Of a stretch of 59,131 nt of DNA, positions 14,773 through 23,140 are shown in pieces; position 1 is the first letter of the stretch, and the number at the start of each line of letters is the position of its first letter. The DNA is from an uncultured Clostridium sp. GTDB lineage: Bacteria > Bacillota > Clostridia > TANB77 > CAG-508. The position numbers and the translations under genes were made by a program. The notes under the pieces are model-generated. The model was given only the letters and a program-made list of their open reading frames with translations. It ran no database searches and was not told the DNA's origin. Where the stretch lies: assembly GCA_947648215.1 (NCBI GenBank), contig CANSMW010000013.1:1-59131 (forward strand). Reading direction: 5' to 3'.

Positions 14773-17700
14773 ATGACAGCAGAAGAAATTGACATTATAG
14801 TAGAAGCAAATGTAGAAAAGGCATTAAAAGAATTTCAAAAACTTTTGCCAGCAATAAAGAAGCAATTATCAGGCATACAAAAAGAGTTTGAAAAAGTCAA
14901 TATAAAAGACATAACAGCTAATATAGATATGTCACAAGTAACTAAGAAAGTAAAACAAGCAAAGAAACAAATAAAAGAAGCATTTAATCCAGAAGATATT
15001 AATAGCAAGGACATGAAAAAGGAAATAAATAGTATATTAGATGAAGTGTCTGCCTTTAAAGAAAAACAAGATATAAGTAAAATTTTAGGCGGTATACCTG
15101 TTAAGAAAATACAACAAGCTAAAAAACAGATTAAGGAAGCGTTTGACCCAAATGATATTAGTGGTATGACAATAGACGGAAAAGCATTTAACATTAAAAA
15201 CATAACAGGCTATTCAAAAGAAGTACAAAAACTAAAAGGACAAATGGGAACTTTAAATAAATTTAAACCACAGACACCTCAAGTAGAAGTTCCTAAAGGT
15301 GAAAAAGTACAGACACCAAAAATACAAACACCTAAAACAGAAAATACAGGGCAAGCAAACCAATATAGTATATGGACAAACATATTAAGAAAGTATTACG
15401 CTATGTTAGACATGGCAAAAGCTAAAATGACACAATTAAAACAACAGACAGAACAAACAGGAACTAGTCAAGGTAAATTGGCTAGTTTTTTTGGTGGATT
15501 CAAAGGAAAACTAGAACAGGCAACACCTATGGTTCAATCTATGAAAAGTGTATTTAATAAAATGCCTAATGTTACTAAATTGGTAAGTGATAATGTAAAG
15601 AAAATGGGGACAAATTTTAAAACAGGACTAAAACATGTTTTAAAATATGCGGGTGCCTTATTTGGCTTACAAGGAATTTATAATGTACTAAGTGGTTCAG
15701 CACAAAGTTGGTTATCCTCACAGAATGCAGGAGCACAACAACTAAGTGCCAATATAGAATATATGAAATATGCTATGGGTTCAGCTTTTGCTCCTGTTAT
15801 AGAATACGTAATAAGTCTAATATACCAATTAATGAAAGCTATTCAAAGTGTAGTTTATGCATTTAGTGGTGTAAATATATTTGCGAAGGCAACCGCATCA
15901 TCTATGGGGAAAACAGCAAAGAGTGCCAAAGAAACCAATAAATCATTAGCAGGAGTTCATGGTGAAATAAACAATGTTTCAGAAAAAGATAACAATGGCG
16001 GAGGTGGTGCTATAAGTCCAAATATGGATTTATCACAAATGGAAAATACACCAAGTAGTATAGTAGAAGCTATTAAAAATGGTAATTGGTATGAAGTAGG
16101 GGCAATAATAGGTGAAAAATTAAATGAAGCAATGGTAAGTATTCCTTGGGATAAAATCCAAAGTGGAGCGAGAAATATTGCAATAGGAATAAGTAATGGT
16201 ATAAATGGGTTTGTGACTAACCTAGATTGGAATTTATTAGGAATAACAATTGGTAACGGAATTAATACAGCTTTTATATTTGCTAATACGTTCCTAACTA
16301 CAATAAATTGGGGAAGCATAGGAAATTCAATAGCAAATTTTTTAAATTCAGCAATACTAACAACAGATTGGAATTTATTAGGAACAACTTTTGCAAATAA
16401 ACTAAACGCAATAATCCATTTTGCTTATAACTTTATAACAACGTTTGATTGGGGACAATTTGGTAAGGTAATAGGAGATAGTATCAATGGATTTTTTACA
16501 AACATTGATTGGGCAACAGCGGGTCAAGCATTAGGAGAAGGAATTAAGGGAATTTTTGAAGGAATAAGTGCATTTCTAAATGAAGTTGATTGGGAAGCAA
16601 TTGGCGAAGGCGTAAAAACGTTTATACAAAATATTGATTGGGTTGGAATATGGGAAGCAGTAAAAGAAACAATAAAAAGTGCAATTGGTTCAGTTGATGG
16701 AATATTAACAGGTTTATTTGGAGAAGGGACAGCAACAATTATAGAGGCAATAGCTTTAGCTATTGGCGCTGTTACACTTGCTACAACTTTATATTCAATA
16801 GCAAAATCAAAAGAAACCGCTATTTTATTGGCTAATGCAGCAGCATGGATAGCTGCCAATTTACCTATAATACTAATAACGGCTGCGATTGCTGCTTTAA
16901 TTGCTATAATTATTCTAATTGTTAAGCATTGGGAAGAAGTATCGGCAGCACTTTCAGCAGGTTGGGAATGGATAAAGCAAAAAGCAGAAGAAATATTTAC
17001 AGCTATTGGAGAGTTCTTTAAAAATATATGGCAAGGAATATGTGATACTGTAACTACAATCTGGAATAATATTTGTAATTTCTTTAAGGGGATTTGGGAT
17101 TGGATTGTTCAAACTGTAACCAATACATTCAATAATATAAAGCAGTTCATAAGTGATGTATTAAATGGAATTGCAACAATCTGGAACAATATCTGGAATT
17201 GGATTAGTAATTTTGTAAGCGGTATCTGGAATGGAATAGTATCAATAATTTCAAATGTCATAAATGGAATAAAAAATACAATTTCAAATGTATTAAACAC
17301 TGTAAAAACTATATGGAACAATATATGGACAGGTATCAAGAATACGGTGGTTAATATTTGGAATGGAATTTGGGGTTGTATAAAAGGTGTTATAAATGCT
17401 ATATTAGGCGGAATTGAAAATATGGTAAATGGAGTTATTAAAGGTGTGAACTGGATATTAAGCGGAATAAGTAATATTGCTAATGCAATAGGTGGTTTAG
17501 TAGGAATGAAACCAATAAATTTAAAATTAAACTATGTATCTTTACCTCGTTTAGCAAAAGGAAACGTAGCATATAGTCCATTAATAGCACAATTTGGAGA
17601 ATATGCAGGAGCAAGCCATAACCCAGAAATTACAACACCACAAAATATTATGGCAGAAACATTTGAAAATGTATTGTCTAATCATGAATGGAATACTGGT

Positions 17701-17826
17701 AGTAATGAAAGACCAATAAATTTAGCAGTATATGTTGGAAAGAAAAAGGTAGGAGAAATTTTACTTGAAGAATTAAGCGATATGAAAAGACAAACAGGAA
17801 AAGGACTAGAAGCATATTGCAATTAG
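14773..17826 (+). CDS. Tape measure protein
   Basis: 1017 residues from ATG 14773 (GGAGG 8 bases upstream; a longer frame from 14734 starts inside a hairpin). The N-terminus is coiled-coil. The middle contains several copies of a roughly 30-residue unit with DW...G..I...IN (about residues 460-640). The C-terminal part has a tryptophan-rich repeat (IWNNIWNWISNF, IWNGIVSII, IWNNIWTGIK) and membrane helices (AAAWIAANLPIILITAAIAA). The protein sets tail length (repeat number scales with it) and enters the membrane on DNA injection. Length predicts a tail near 150 nm by the usual 1.5 angstrom per residue rule; this is an estimate. Confidence 0.92.
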   Translation: MTAEEIDIIVEANVEKALKEFQKLLPAIKKQLSGIQKEFEKVNIKDITANIDMSQVTKKVKQAKKQIKEAFNPEDINSKDMKKEINSILDEVSAFKEKQDISKILGGIPVKKIQQAKKQIKEAFDPNDISGMTIDGKAFNIKNITGYSKEVQKLKGQMGTLNKFKPQTPQVEVPKGEKVQTPKIQTPKTENTGQANQYSIWTNILRKYYAMLDMAKAKMTQLKQQTEQTGTSQGKLASFFGGFKGKLEQATPMVQSMKSVFNKMPNVTKLVSDNVKKMGTNFKTGLKHVLKYAGALFGLQGIYNVLSGSAQSWLSSQNAGAQQLSANIEYMKYAMGSAFAPVIEYVISLIYQLMKAIQSVVYAFSGVNIFAKATASSMGKTAKSAKETNKSLAGVHGEINNVSEKDNNGGGGAISPNMDLSQMENTPSSIVEAIKNGNWYEVGAIIGEKLNEAMVSIPWDKIQSGARNIAIGISNGINGFVTNLDWNLLGITIGNGINTAFIFANTFLTTINWGSIGNSIANFLNSAILTTDWNLLGTTFANKLNAIIHFAYNFITTFDWGQFGKVIGDSINGFFTNIDWATAGQALGEGIKGIFEGISAFLNEVDWEAIGEGVKTFIQNIDWVGIWEAVKETIKSAIGSVDGILTGLFGEGTATIIEAIALAIGAVTLATTLYSIAKSKETAILLANAAAWIAANLPIILITAAIAALIAIIILIVKHWEEVSAALSAGWEWIKQKAEEIFTAIGEFFKNIWQGICDTVTTIWNNICNFFKGIWDWIVQTVTNTFNNIKQFISDVLNGIATIWNNIWNWISNFVSGIWNGIVSIISNVINGIKNTISNVLNTVKTIWNNIWTGIKNTVVNIWNGIWGCIKGVINAILGGIENMVNGVIKGVNWILSGISNIANAIGGLVGMKPINLKLNYVSLPRLAKGNVAYSPLIAQFGEYAGASHNPEITTPQNIMAETFENVLSNHEWNTGSNERPINLAVYVGKKKVGEILLEELSDMKRQTGKGLEAYCN

Positions 17827-17855
17827 AAAAATTAAATTTGGTTCTAAAAATAGGA

Positions 17856-17882
17856 GAGAAATGGAAAAAATTCCATTTCTTT
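17856..17882 (+). terminator. Terminator after tape measure gene
   Basis: AGAAATGGAA and TTCCATTTCT form a perfect 10-bp stem with an A-rich loop, followed by TTCT. It separates the tail operon from cargo genes. Confidence 0.6.
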
Positions 17883-17940
17883 CTAAATATATCAAAAAAT
17901 CACGATAATAAATGTTATCCTTTTTAAGGAGGTAGTGGAG

Positions 17941-18474
17941 ATGAAAACAGAAAAACAGCTATATACTGAAATAAAAAATTTGGTGAAAGTAAATTTTTTG
18001 AATAATGGCAGGTATAAATATTTAGCATATACACTTAAAAATATCATACAAGACGATGAGGCTATTAATATTATTTCTTCAGGAAAGTTTGAAGGAAAAC
18101 AACTAGAAATCTTAGTTACCAACAAAAGGATACTCATGGTAAATAGTGGAATTGTACCTGAAAGACATGAAATTAGTATAGAAAAAATAGAAGCGTTACA
18201 ATTGGAAACTAAAGGAATAACAACTAGACTTTGCATAAATATCGCAGGAAATAAATTTATAATCGAAAATCTAGCTAATTATCAAAATTTTATGAACATT
18301 GTTAATGAACAAATGAATAATTACAAAAGTTTTAAAATTGAAGTAAACAAAACTGTTGAAAAAGATATAATGGATAAGATTGAAAGATTAGCAGGATTAC
18401 AAAAAGAAGGCATTTTAACAGAATATGAATTTGCAACTAAAAAAATGGAATTGTTGGAACAATTGAAAAAATAA
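17941..18474 (+). CDS. PH-like domain plus SHOCT domain protein
   Basis: 177 residues; ATG 17941 chosen over GTG 17935 because AAGGAGG needs the longer spacing. The first 130 residues are a bacterial PH domain (KLEGKQLEILVTNKRILMV-type strand pattern, LVTNKRIL present). Residues 143-177 are a SHOCT helix pair (IERLAGLQKEGILTEYEFATKKMELL). Such proteins are common in phages and Firmicutes and often bind other membrane proteins; function is unknown. It is likely cargo and not structural, inserted between the tape measure and tail hub genes. Confidence 0.75.
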   Translation: MKTEKQLYTEIKNLVKVNFLNNGRYKYLAYTLKNIIQDDEAINIISSGKFEGKQLEILVTNKRILMVNSGIVPERHEISIEKIEALQLETKGITTRLCINIAGNKFIIENLANYQNFMNIVNEQMNNYKSFKIEVNKTVEKDIMDKIERLAGLQKEGILTEYEFATKKMELLEQLKK

Positions 18475-18509
18475 ATAACAAATGATATAATTCCTACGGA
18501 GGGGATTGT

Positions 18510-19178
18510 ATGAATAAACAAAAAATACTGAAAATTATTTTAGGGATGATATTTATACCATTAATTCTAGGTGCTATAATTGCAGTGGTTGACCTTGCAA
18601 AAGATGGTATTGAATACGTAATTACAGATATAATCATTGAAATATTATTAATTTGGGGTTATTTTAAATTAAACAAAAAGATTGACAATATGAAAGTAGA
18701 TAGCAAAGAAAAAATAGGAATAATTAACAAGCTAAAAAGTACAGACAAACCAAAGGAAGAAGCGATACTAAAAAAATACGAAAAGGTAACTGACACATTT
18801 TGGATAAATCAAGAAGAGAAAATTGTATTAATAAATAATATAAGTCTTAAGTTTTCTGAAATATTAAGTGCAGAATTGGTAGAAGAAAGTATTGAAAAAA
18901 ACACAATTTCAGGGATAGGGAAAACTTATAATACTTTTGGAAGTATGTATGGTGTTGGATTAAATAGCGAGTTGATTAATAAATTAGATGTAGAAATAAA
19001 GACTACCAATATGAGCAATGCTTTTATTAATATTCCGTTTTTAAAGGTAGGCATAAAAATAGGACTAGATAAAAATAGTAAAAAGTATAAAGAGGCATAT
19101 GTTAAAGCACAGAAATGTGTAAGCATATTACAATTGATTATCAAAGAAAACAATGATTTTAAAAAAACACTTACTTAG
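18510..19178 (+). CDS. Two-helix membrane protein with cytoplasmic PH-like domain
   Basis: 222 residues, ATG 18510 after GGAGGGG. Two membrane helices (IILGMIFIPLILGAIIAVV and IIIEILLIWGYF) are followed by a lysine-rich soluble domain whose strands (KIVLINNISLKFSEILSAELVEE) resemble the PH-like domains of SHOCT-associated membrane proteins. It follows the PH/SHOCT gene and probably works with it. The stop codon lies inside the loop of a terminator hairpin. Function unknown. Confidence 0.6.
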   Translation: MNKQKILKIILGMIFIPLILGAIIAVVDLAKDGIEYVITDIIIEILLIWGYFKLNKKIDNMKVDSKEKIGIINKLKSTDKPKEEAILKKYEKVTDTFWINQEEKIVLINNISLKFSEILSAELVEESIEKNTISGIGKTYNTFGSMYGVGLNSELINKLDVEIKTTNMSNAFINIPFLKVGIKIGLDKNSKKYKEAYVKAQKCVSILQLIIKENNDFKKTLT

Positions 19179-19190
19179 GTAGGTGTTTTT
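19164..19190 (+). terminator. Terminator identical to the one at 12021
   Basis: Same 26-base hairpin (AAAACACTTAC, TTAG loop, GTAGGTGTTTT) plus T. It overlaps the end of the preceding gene, whose TAG is in the loop, and precedes a GGAGGGG ribosome site. Confidence 0.75.
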
Positions 19191-19215
19191 ATTTTACGTG
19201 AAAGGAGGGGAGATT

Positions 19216-19479
19216 ATGGAAAAGAATGAAATTATAGCACCACAAACTATGCTAGAAGAAACATTACAAAACTTTGTAAAAAAAGAAGATGTAAATACAG
19301 AACAATTACCAGCAGGATGGAGAAGGGATAAAAATGGAGCATTTGTATATACACCTTTTCCAGAAGAGATAAGAGAAATGAGAAGAGAAGAAAACATCAA
19401 ATTTGCTTTAGTTGCTACAAATGCAGTACAAGCACTATTTATAATTCTTCTGGTTCTATCGCATTTCTGTAATCGTTAG
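19216..19479 (+). CDS. Small tail-anchored membrane protein
   Basis: 87 residues from ATG 19216 (GGAGGGG upstream). The N-terminal 65 residues are soluble and charged, with a short proline-rich turn (LPAGWRRDKNGAFVYTPFP); the C-terminus is one membrane helix (LVATNAVQALFIILLVLSHF). No named family. The last 41 bases overlap the 3' end of a convergent minus-strand gene. Confidence 0.55.
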   Translation: MEKNEIIAPQTMLEETLQNFVKKEDVNTEQLPAGWRRDKNGAFVYTPFPEEIREMRREENIKFALVATNAVQALFIILLVLSHFCNR

Positions 19480-20018
19480 AGATAGATAAGTTTAAATGAA
19501 ATGTTTTAGATTTTTGAACAGTATTAATTTTAATATCAAAATATGAAGGAAGTTCTTCAACATTATTAAAAATAAGAAATCCCTCATAAGTATCTAAAGC
19601 ATTCAATTCTAATAAAGGCTTTAGAATAGGATAATTTAAAGAAATAGAATCAGAAGAAACTAAACATTTTTTATAATGTTTAAAATTAGTTGGAATATAT
19701 GGAAAAGTATTTGATGAACTATTAAGAACATATTTATTATTTAAAGTAATTTCATTAATAGTAGTGGGATTTTTGGATTTATTCACTATTCTAACTAAGA
19801 ATGCAATAGTATATAAATTATTATGGTAAATATCTATATTTTCGCCATGATCATTTAAGTACTTATCTTTTTTTCGATAATGTAATATAAGACTTATTTG
19901 GACTAAAAATAGAAATTTTTAATCTAAAAAATTCAGTTATGGCTATATAGGTAGATAATATAGCACCATAAATTGAAACTATAAGAGCTGTATAGGATAG
20001 TAAGTCAGATAAATTCAT
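19439..20018 (-). pseudogene. Frameshifted membrane-anchored protein on minus strand
   Basis: From ATG 20018 (minus) the frame encodes one membrane helix (YTALIVSIYGAILSTYIAI) and then stops after about 50 codons. The next frame is open from about the same region to 19439 and reads as a good soluble domain (HYRKKDKYLNDHGENIDIYH, then IAFLVRIVNKSKNPTTINEI). A single +1 shift in the A- and T-rich stretch near 19905-19925 would join them into about 192 residues. No CGG occurs at the junction, so this differs from the other frameshifts and may be a true indel. It fills the otherwise geneless stretch 19480-20087. Confidence 0.5.
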
Positions 20019-20087
20019 AATAACAACCTCACTTTCAAGAATATAATACTATAAATTACAAAAATTTACAATAAGGAGGATAAAATC

Positions 20088-20504
20088 ATGATATGGAAAA
20101 AAGGAAATGAAATATTACTAACACCAAGTGCGTATAGTGCAGACATAGAAGATACCGATAAAGATAGTTATTCATCTTCAGTAGATGGGTCTTTAATAGA
20201 TAATCCAATAGCAATAGGAATGCTAAAATTATCTATGTCTTGGGACTTAAATTCTGAAGAAGAAGCGGAACAATTAATGCAATTAACATATATAAATCCT
20301 TTGGTATTAACGGTCAAAGTACCATGCGTAGATGGTGGAATACTAGAAAATGCAAAGTTTAGGGTTTCTAAAAGAAAAGTCGATATGATAGATACAGAAA
20401 GAGGATTAGGCACTTCCAAAACACGTTGGAAAGTGTCTTTTAATTTAATGCAGAAGGAATTAACAGAAGCACAAAAACAAGCAGTGGAGGAGGCTAATAG
20501 CTAA
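20088..20504 (+). CDS. Phage tail protein, distal-tail region (DUF6711-like)
   Basis: 138 residues, ATG 20088 after AAGGAGG. A beta-rich protein (MIWKKGNEILLTPSAYSADIEDTDKDSY...) that follows the tape measure block and directly precedes the tail hub gene, overlapping it by one base. In related phages this slot holds a Dit-like or DUF6711 protein linking the tube to the hub. Family naming is from memory and moderate. Confidence 0.6.
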   Translation: MIWKKGNEILLTPSAYSADIEDTDKDSYSSSVDGSLIDNPIAIGMLKLSMSWDLNSEEEAEQLMQLTYINPLVLTVKVPCVDGGILENAKFRVSKRKVDMIDTERGLGTSKTRWKVSFNLMQKELTEAQKQAVEEANS

Positions 20505-21797
20505 TGTATCAAACTAGTGATAATTATAAATCTAAAATACTTACAGTAAAGCCCTTGAAAAAGATATACATAGATGGTAATGAAATAAATGGCAAGCATA
20601 TACTGGATTGCAAGTTATCTAAACCACTTTTTAGTAATGATGAATTTACGTTAGGCACTGTTGCCTCACAAGGTGTGGAATTATTGTTATACAAACAGGC
20701 TGTACCAGAAACGATAAATAAAATATATATTGAATCTGGAATTACGGGAGAAATTATACCAATAGGTTATTTTAATGTAGATGAAATAAGCAGAGTTGAT
20801 GATTATACAGTAAAGCTAAAATTACTAGACGACATGGTGAAATTTGAACCTAATTATAATGGAAGTGTACTAAATTATCCTTGTAAGTTAAAAGTGGTTT
20901 TGCAAGATATATGTTCAAAAATGGGAGTAGAATTACGGTTCTACTTCTTTTTTGAATATGGATAAAGAAATAGCAGTATATGACAATACCGTTTCGGCTA
21001 GAACATATATAAGCTACATAGCGGAACAAGCAGGCGGATTTGCTTGTATAGGAAGAGATGGAAAACTCTATATTAGAACAATAGGTCGAGACATTGTAGA
21101 AATGCCACTTAGATACTTTGAGAACTTCGAATGGGGAGAGAAGATAAAAATAAGCCGTATTAGGTACGAAGATGGAATACAACTATTTGAAAAAGGAGAT
21201 ACAACAGGAAACACAATCTATATCAATCAAGACAATATGTATATAGTAGACCAAGAACAAATAGATAACATCTATAATCAATATAAAGATATGGAAGTAT
21301 ATGGCTTTGAGGGAAGTAGCTTTATAGACCCAGCAATAGATGTAGGAGATATCATTAAGATTGGCGATAAAAAAATAATATACCAAGGTTCTGGAAGTTT
21401 TGTTGGAAAGTTTAAAGCGGATATTTCTAGTAAGATTCAGTGTAAAGCGAAGGAAGAAACAACGTCAAGAATACCTTCTCAAAAAACTATTAATAGAAGA
21501 GTGCAAAGCGAGATAGACCAAGCAAAGGGAACAATAACCCAACTAGTCGAAGAAACAAGTGAGCACGAAGAAACCCTAGTCAAGCACGAACAAGATATAA
21601 ACGGGTTAAAGCAATCCGTATCCAACACAATTGATTACAAACGAAAACAGTGTAACAAAAACCAACTACACTTAATAGATTGCCAAGATACAGATCTAAT
21701 GCGATTCAACATGTGTGGTAGTAAAGAATACAATAATTACTTATTTCCACATGATGATTTGTATCCAGATGAGATTTATCCAAATGAAATGGTATAA
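20504..21797 (+). CDS. Tail hub / tail-associated protein, read through a +1 shift at CGG
   Basis: 430 residues if the C of CGG at 20936 is skipped: ...GTA GAA TTA CGGT TCT ACT... gives VEL-G-STSFLNMDKEIAVYD, exactly continuing the second frame (open to 21797). Without the shift the first frame ends at 20965. The joined protein is a gp18/hub-like protein with a long beta N-terminal region and a C-terminal coiled coil (IDQAKGTITQLVEETSEHEE). It starts at ATG 20504 overlapping the previous stop. A tail needs this protein, so a broken copy would make the phage defective. Confidence 0.75.
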
Positions 21798-21820
21798 TGT
21801 ACATAAAGTGAAAAAAACTA

Positions 21821-21849
21821 TTGCAAAGTAAAACTATTTGTAATATAAT
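21821..21849 (+). promoter_or_regulatory. Own promoter of the Panacea toxin-antitoxin pair
   Basis: TTGCAA (21821-21826), 17-base spacer, TATAAT (21844-21849), then AAGGGGGTG before ATG 21888. It allows expression independent of the late tail operon, as expected for a lysogenic moron. Confidence 0.7.
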
Positions 21850-21887
21850 GCTAGTGAAAAGGATAGAATATAAGGGGGTGTTGCTAT

Positions 21888-22355
21888 ATGGAAGAAAATA
21901 CTAATAATATAGTGCAAGATGCATATTACTTAATTAGTTTATTTGAAAAAGAAGGAAAAAATCCTACTCAATTGCACATACAAAAGTTAATGTATCTATT
22001 TGAAGCTTATTATATGAATGTTGAAAATGTAGACAAATTATATGATTGTAATTATCAAGCTTGGAACTTTGGACCAGTAGCAACTCCATTATATAAAGAA
22101 CTTAAGGTTTATGGGAAGAATCCTATTGCATTAACAGAAGAGGAAAGGGAATGGGCAGAAGAAATTCCAGATAAAAAGAAAAAGCTAATGAAGAATTTAT
22201 ATGAAGTTTTTAAAAATTTTACAGCAATGCAACTAGTTAATTTCACACATGCAGAAGGCTCACCTTGGAATAATGCATGGAACGAAAAAACCTATTCGGA
22301 AATTTCAAAAAAAGATATTAAGCAATGGTTTTCAAAGTATGTCAAAAAAAGTTAG
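21888..22355 (+). CDS. Panacea (DUF4065) domain antitoxin
   Basis: 155 residues, ATG 21888. It shows the Panacea/SocA-like pattern: LHIQKLMYLFEAYYM near residue 28, then YQAWNFGPVATPLYKEL near 60, and the C-terminal FTHAEGSPWNNAW. Panacea proteins neutralise many unrelated toxins encoded next to them. The toxin gene starts within its last 17 bases, so the two are coupled. The pair has its own promoter and terminator and is inserted between two tail genes. Confidence 0.85.
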   Translation: MEENTNNIVQDAYYLISLFEKEGKNPTQLHIQKLMYLFEAYYMNVENVDKLYDCNYQAWNFGPVATPLYKELKVYGKNPIALTEEEREWAEEIPDKKKKLMKNLYEVFKNFTAMQLVNFTHAEGSPWNNAWNEKTYSEISKKDIKQWFSKYVKKS

Positions 22356-23094
22356 TGATTTAAATTTGTTAGATGTGAGCCAATTAAAAATCGAAATAGA
22401 AAAAGTTAATTCCAAAGAAAATGTTTCAGATAATACGTATAAAAAGTTTTGCCAAGACTACTTACAAAAAGATTTTTCTAAGGTAAAAAGCGAAGAACTA
22501 AAGAAAATTCACGAAGATGGAATTGAGTTGTTGAATACATATTACATAACAAAACCAAAAGGATCAATTAATAAAAGTATATTTCAGATTCAATTTATAA
22601 CTATAAAGATTAGTTCAATAATTGAAAATAGAAGAAATCAAGAATTAATAAGGCAAAATAAAGAACTAATGAAGCGAAATCAAGAAACAAGCAATAAGGT
22701 GCTTAAAACAATAGAGAAAGCAGAAAAATTAGAGGAGAAAGTCGAAGAAGAAAAAGAAGAACTTAAGCATGTAAAAAATGACATAAAAAGCATAACAACA
22801 ACAATAATATCTATTGTATTAGCAATATCAATAATTCCAACAGCGATTACAGGAATAGAAAAAATTTCCCCTAATTATATACTACCATTTTTTTGGAGCA
22901 TTATAACATTTGGAATTATAGTAATAGCGTTTGTGTATACTATATATCAAGATAAATTAAAGAAAATGACGTGGGTAATGATTGTAACAGCAATAGTACT
23001 GTGTATTTTCTTTTGGAGTATAAGTTTTACAATAACAATTGAAAAAGAAAATAGCGATTATGCCAACGAACAACAAATAAATAATACATATTAA
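22339..23094 (+). CDS. Coiled-coil membrane protein, likely toxin of the Panacea pair
   Basis: 251 residues from ATG 22339; an open stretch upstream of that only shadows the antitoxin. The N-terminal 130 residues are soluble and helical, then a long coiled coil (about 115-165, IEKAEKLEEKVEEEKEELKHV), then three membrane helices (TIISIVLAISIIPTAI, ILPFFWSIITFGIIVIAFVY, MIVTAIVLCIFFWSISF). Membrane-acting toxins are a known class of Panacea partners. No enzyme motif is visible. Toxicity is inferred from the pairing and overlap. Confidence 0.65.
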   Translation: MSKKVSDLNLLDVSQLKIEIEKVNSKENVSDNTYKKFCQDYLQKDFSKVKSEELKKIHEDGIELLNTYYITKPKGSINKSIFQIQFITIKISSIIENRRNQELIRQNKELMKRNQETSNKVLKTIEKAEKLEEKVEEEKEELKHVKNDIKSITTTIISIVLAISIIPTAITGIEKISPNYILPFFWSIITFGIIVIAFVYTIYQDKLKKMTWVMIVTAIVLCIFFWSISFTITIEKENSDYANEQQINNTY

Positions 23095-23122
23095 AAGACA
23101 TCTAAAAACAGGTGTCTTTTTT
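23093..23122 (+). terminator. Terminator of the Panacea pair
   Basis: AAAGACATCT and AGGTGTCTTT pair (one G-U) around an A-rich loop, followed by TTTTTC. It directly follows the toxin stop codon. Confidence 0.7.
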
Positions 23123-23140
23123 CTATGGAAAGGAGGAAAT

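Noticed and set aside
14835..15203. Minus-strand open frames under the tape measure gene
   Set aside because: Low-complexity shadows of a repetitive coding sequence.
22249..22338. Upstream extension of the Panacea partner
   Set aside because: It only re-reads the antitoxin gene in another frame; ATG 22339 gives a clean start.
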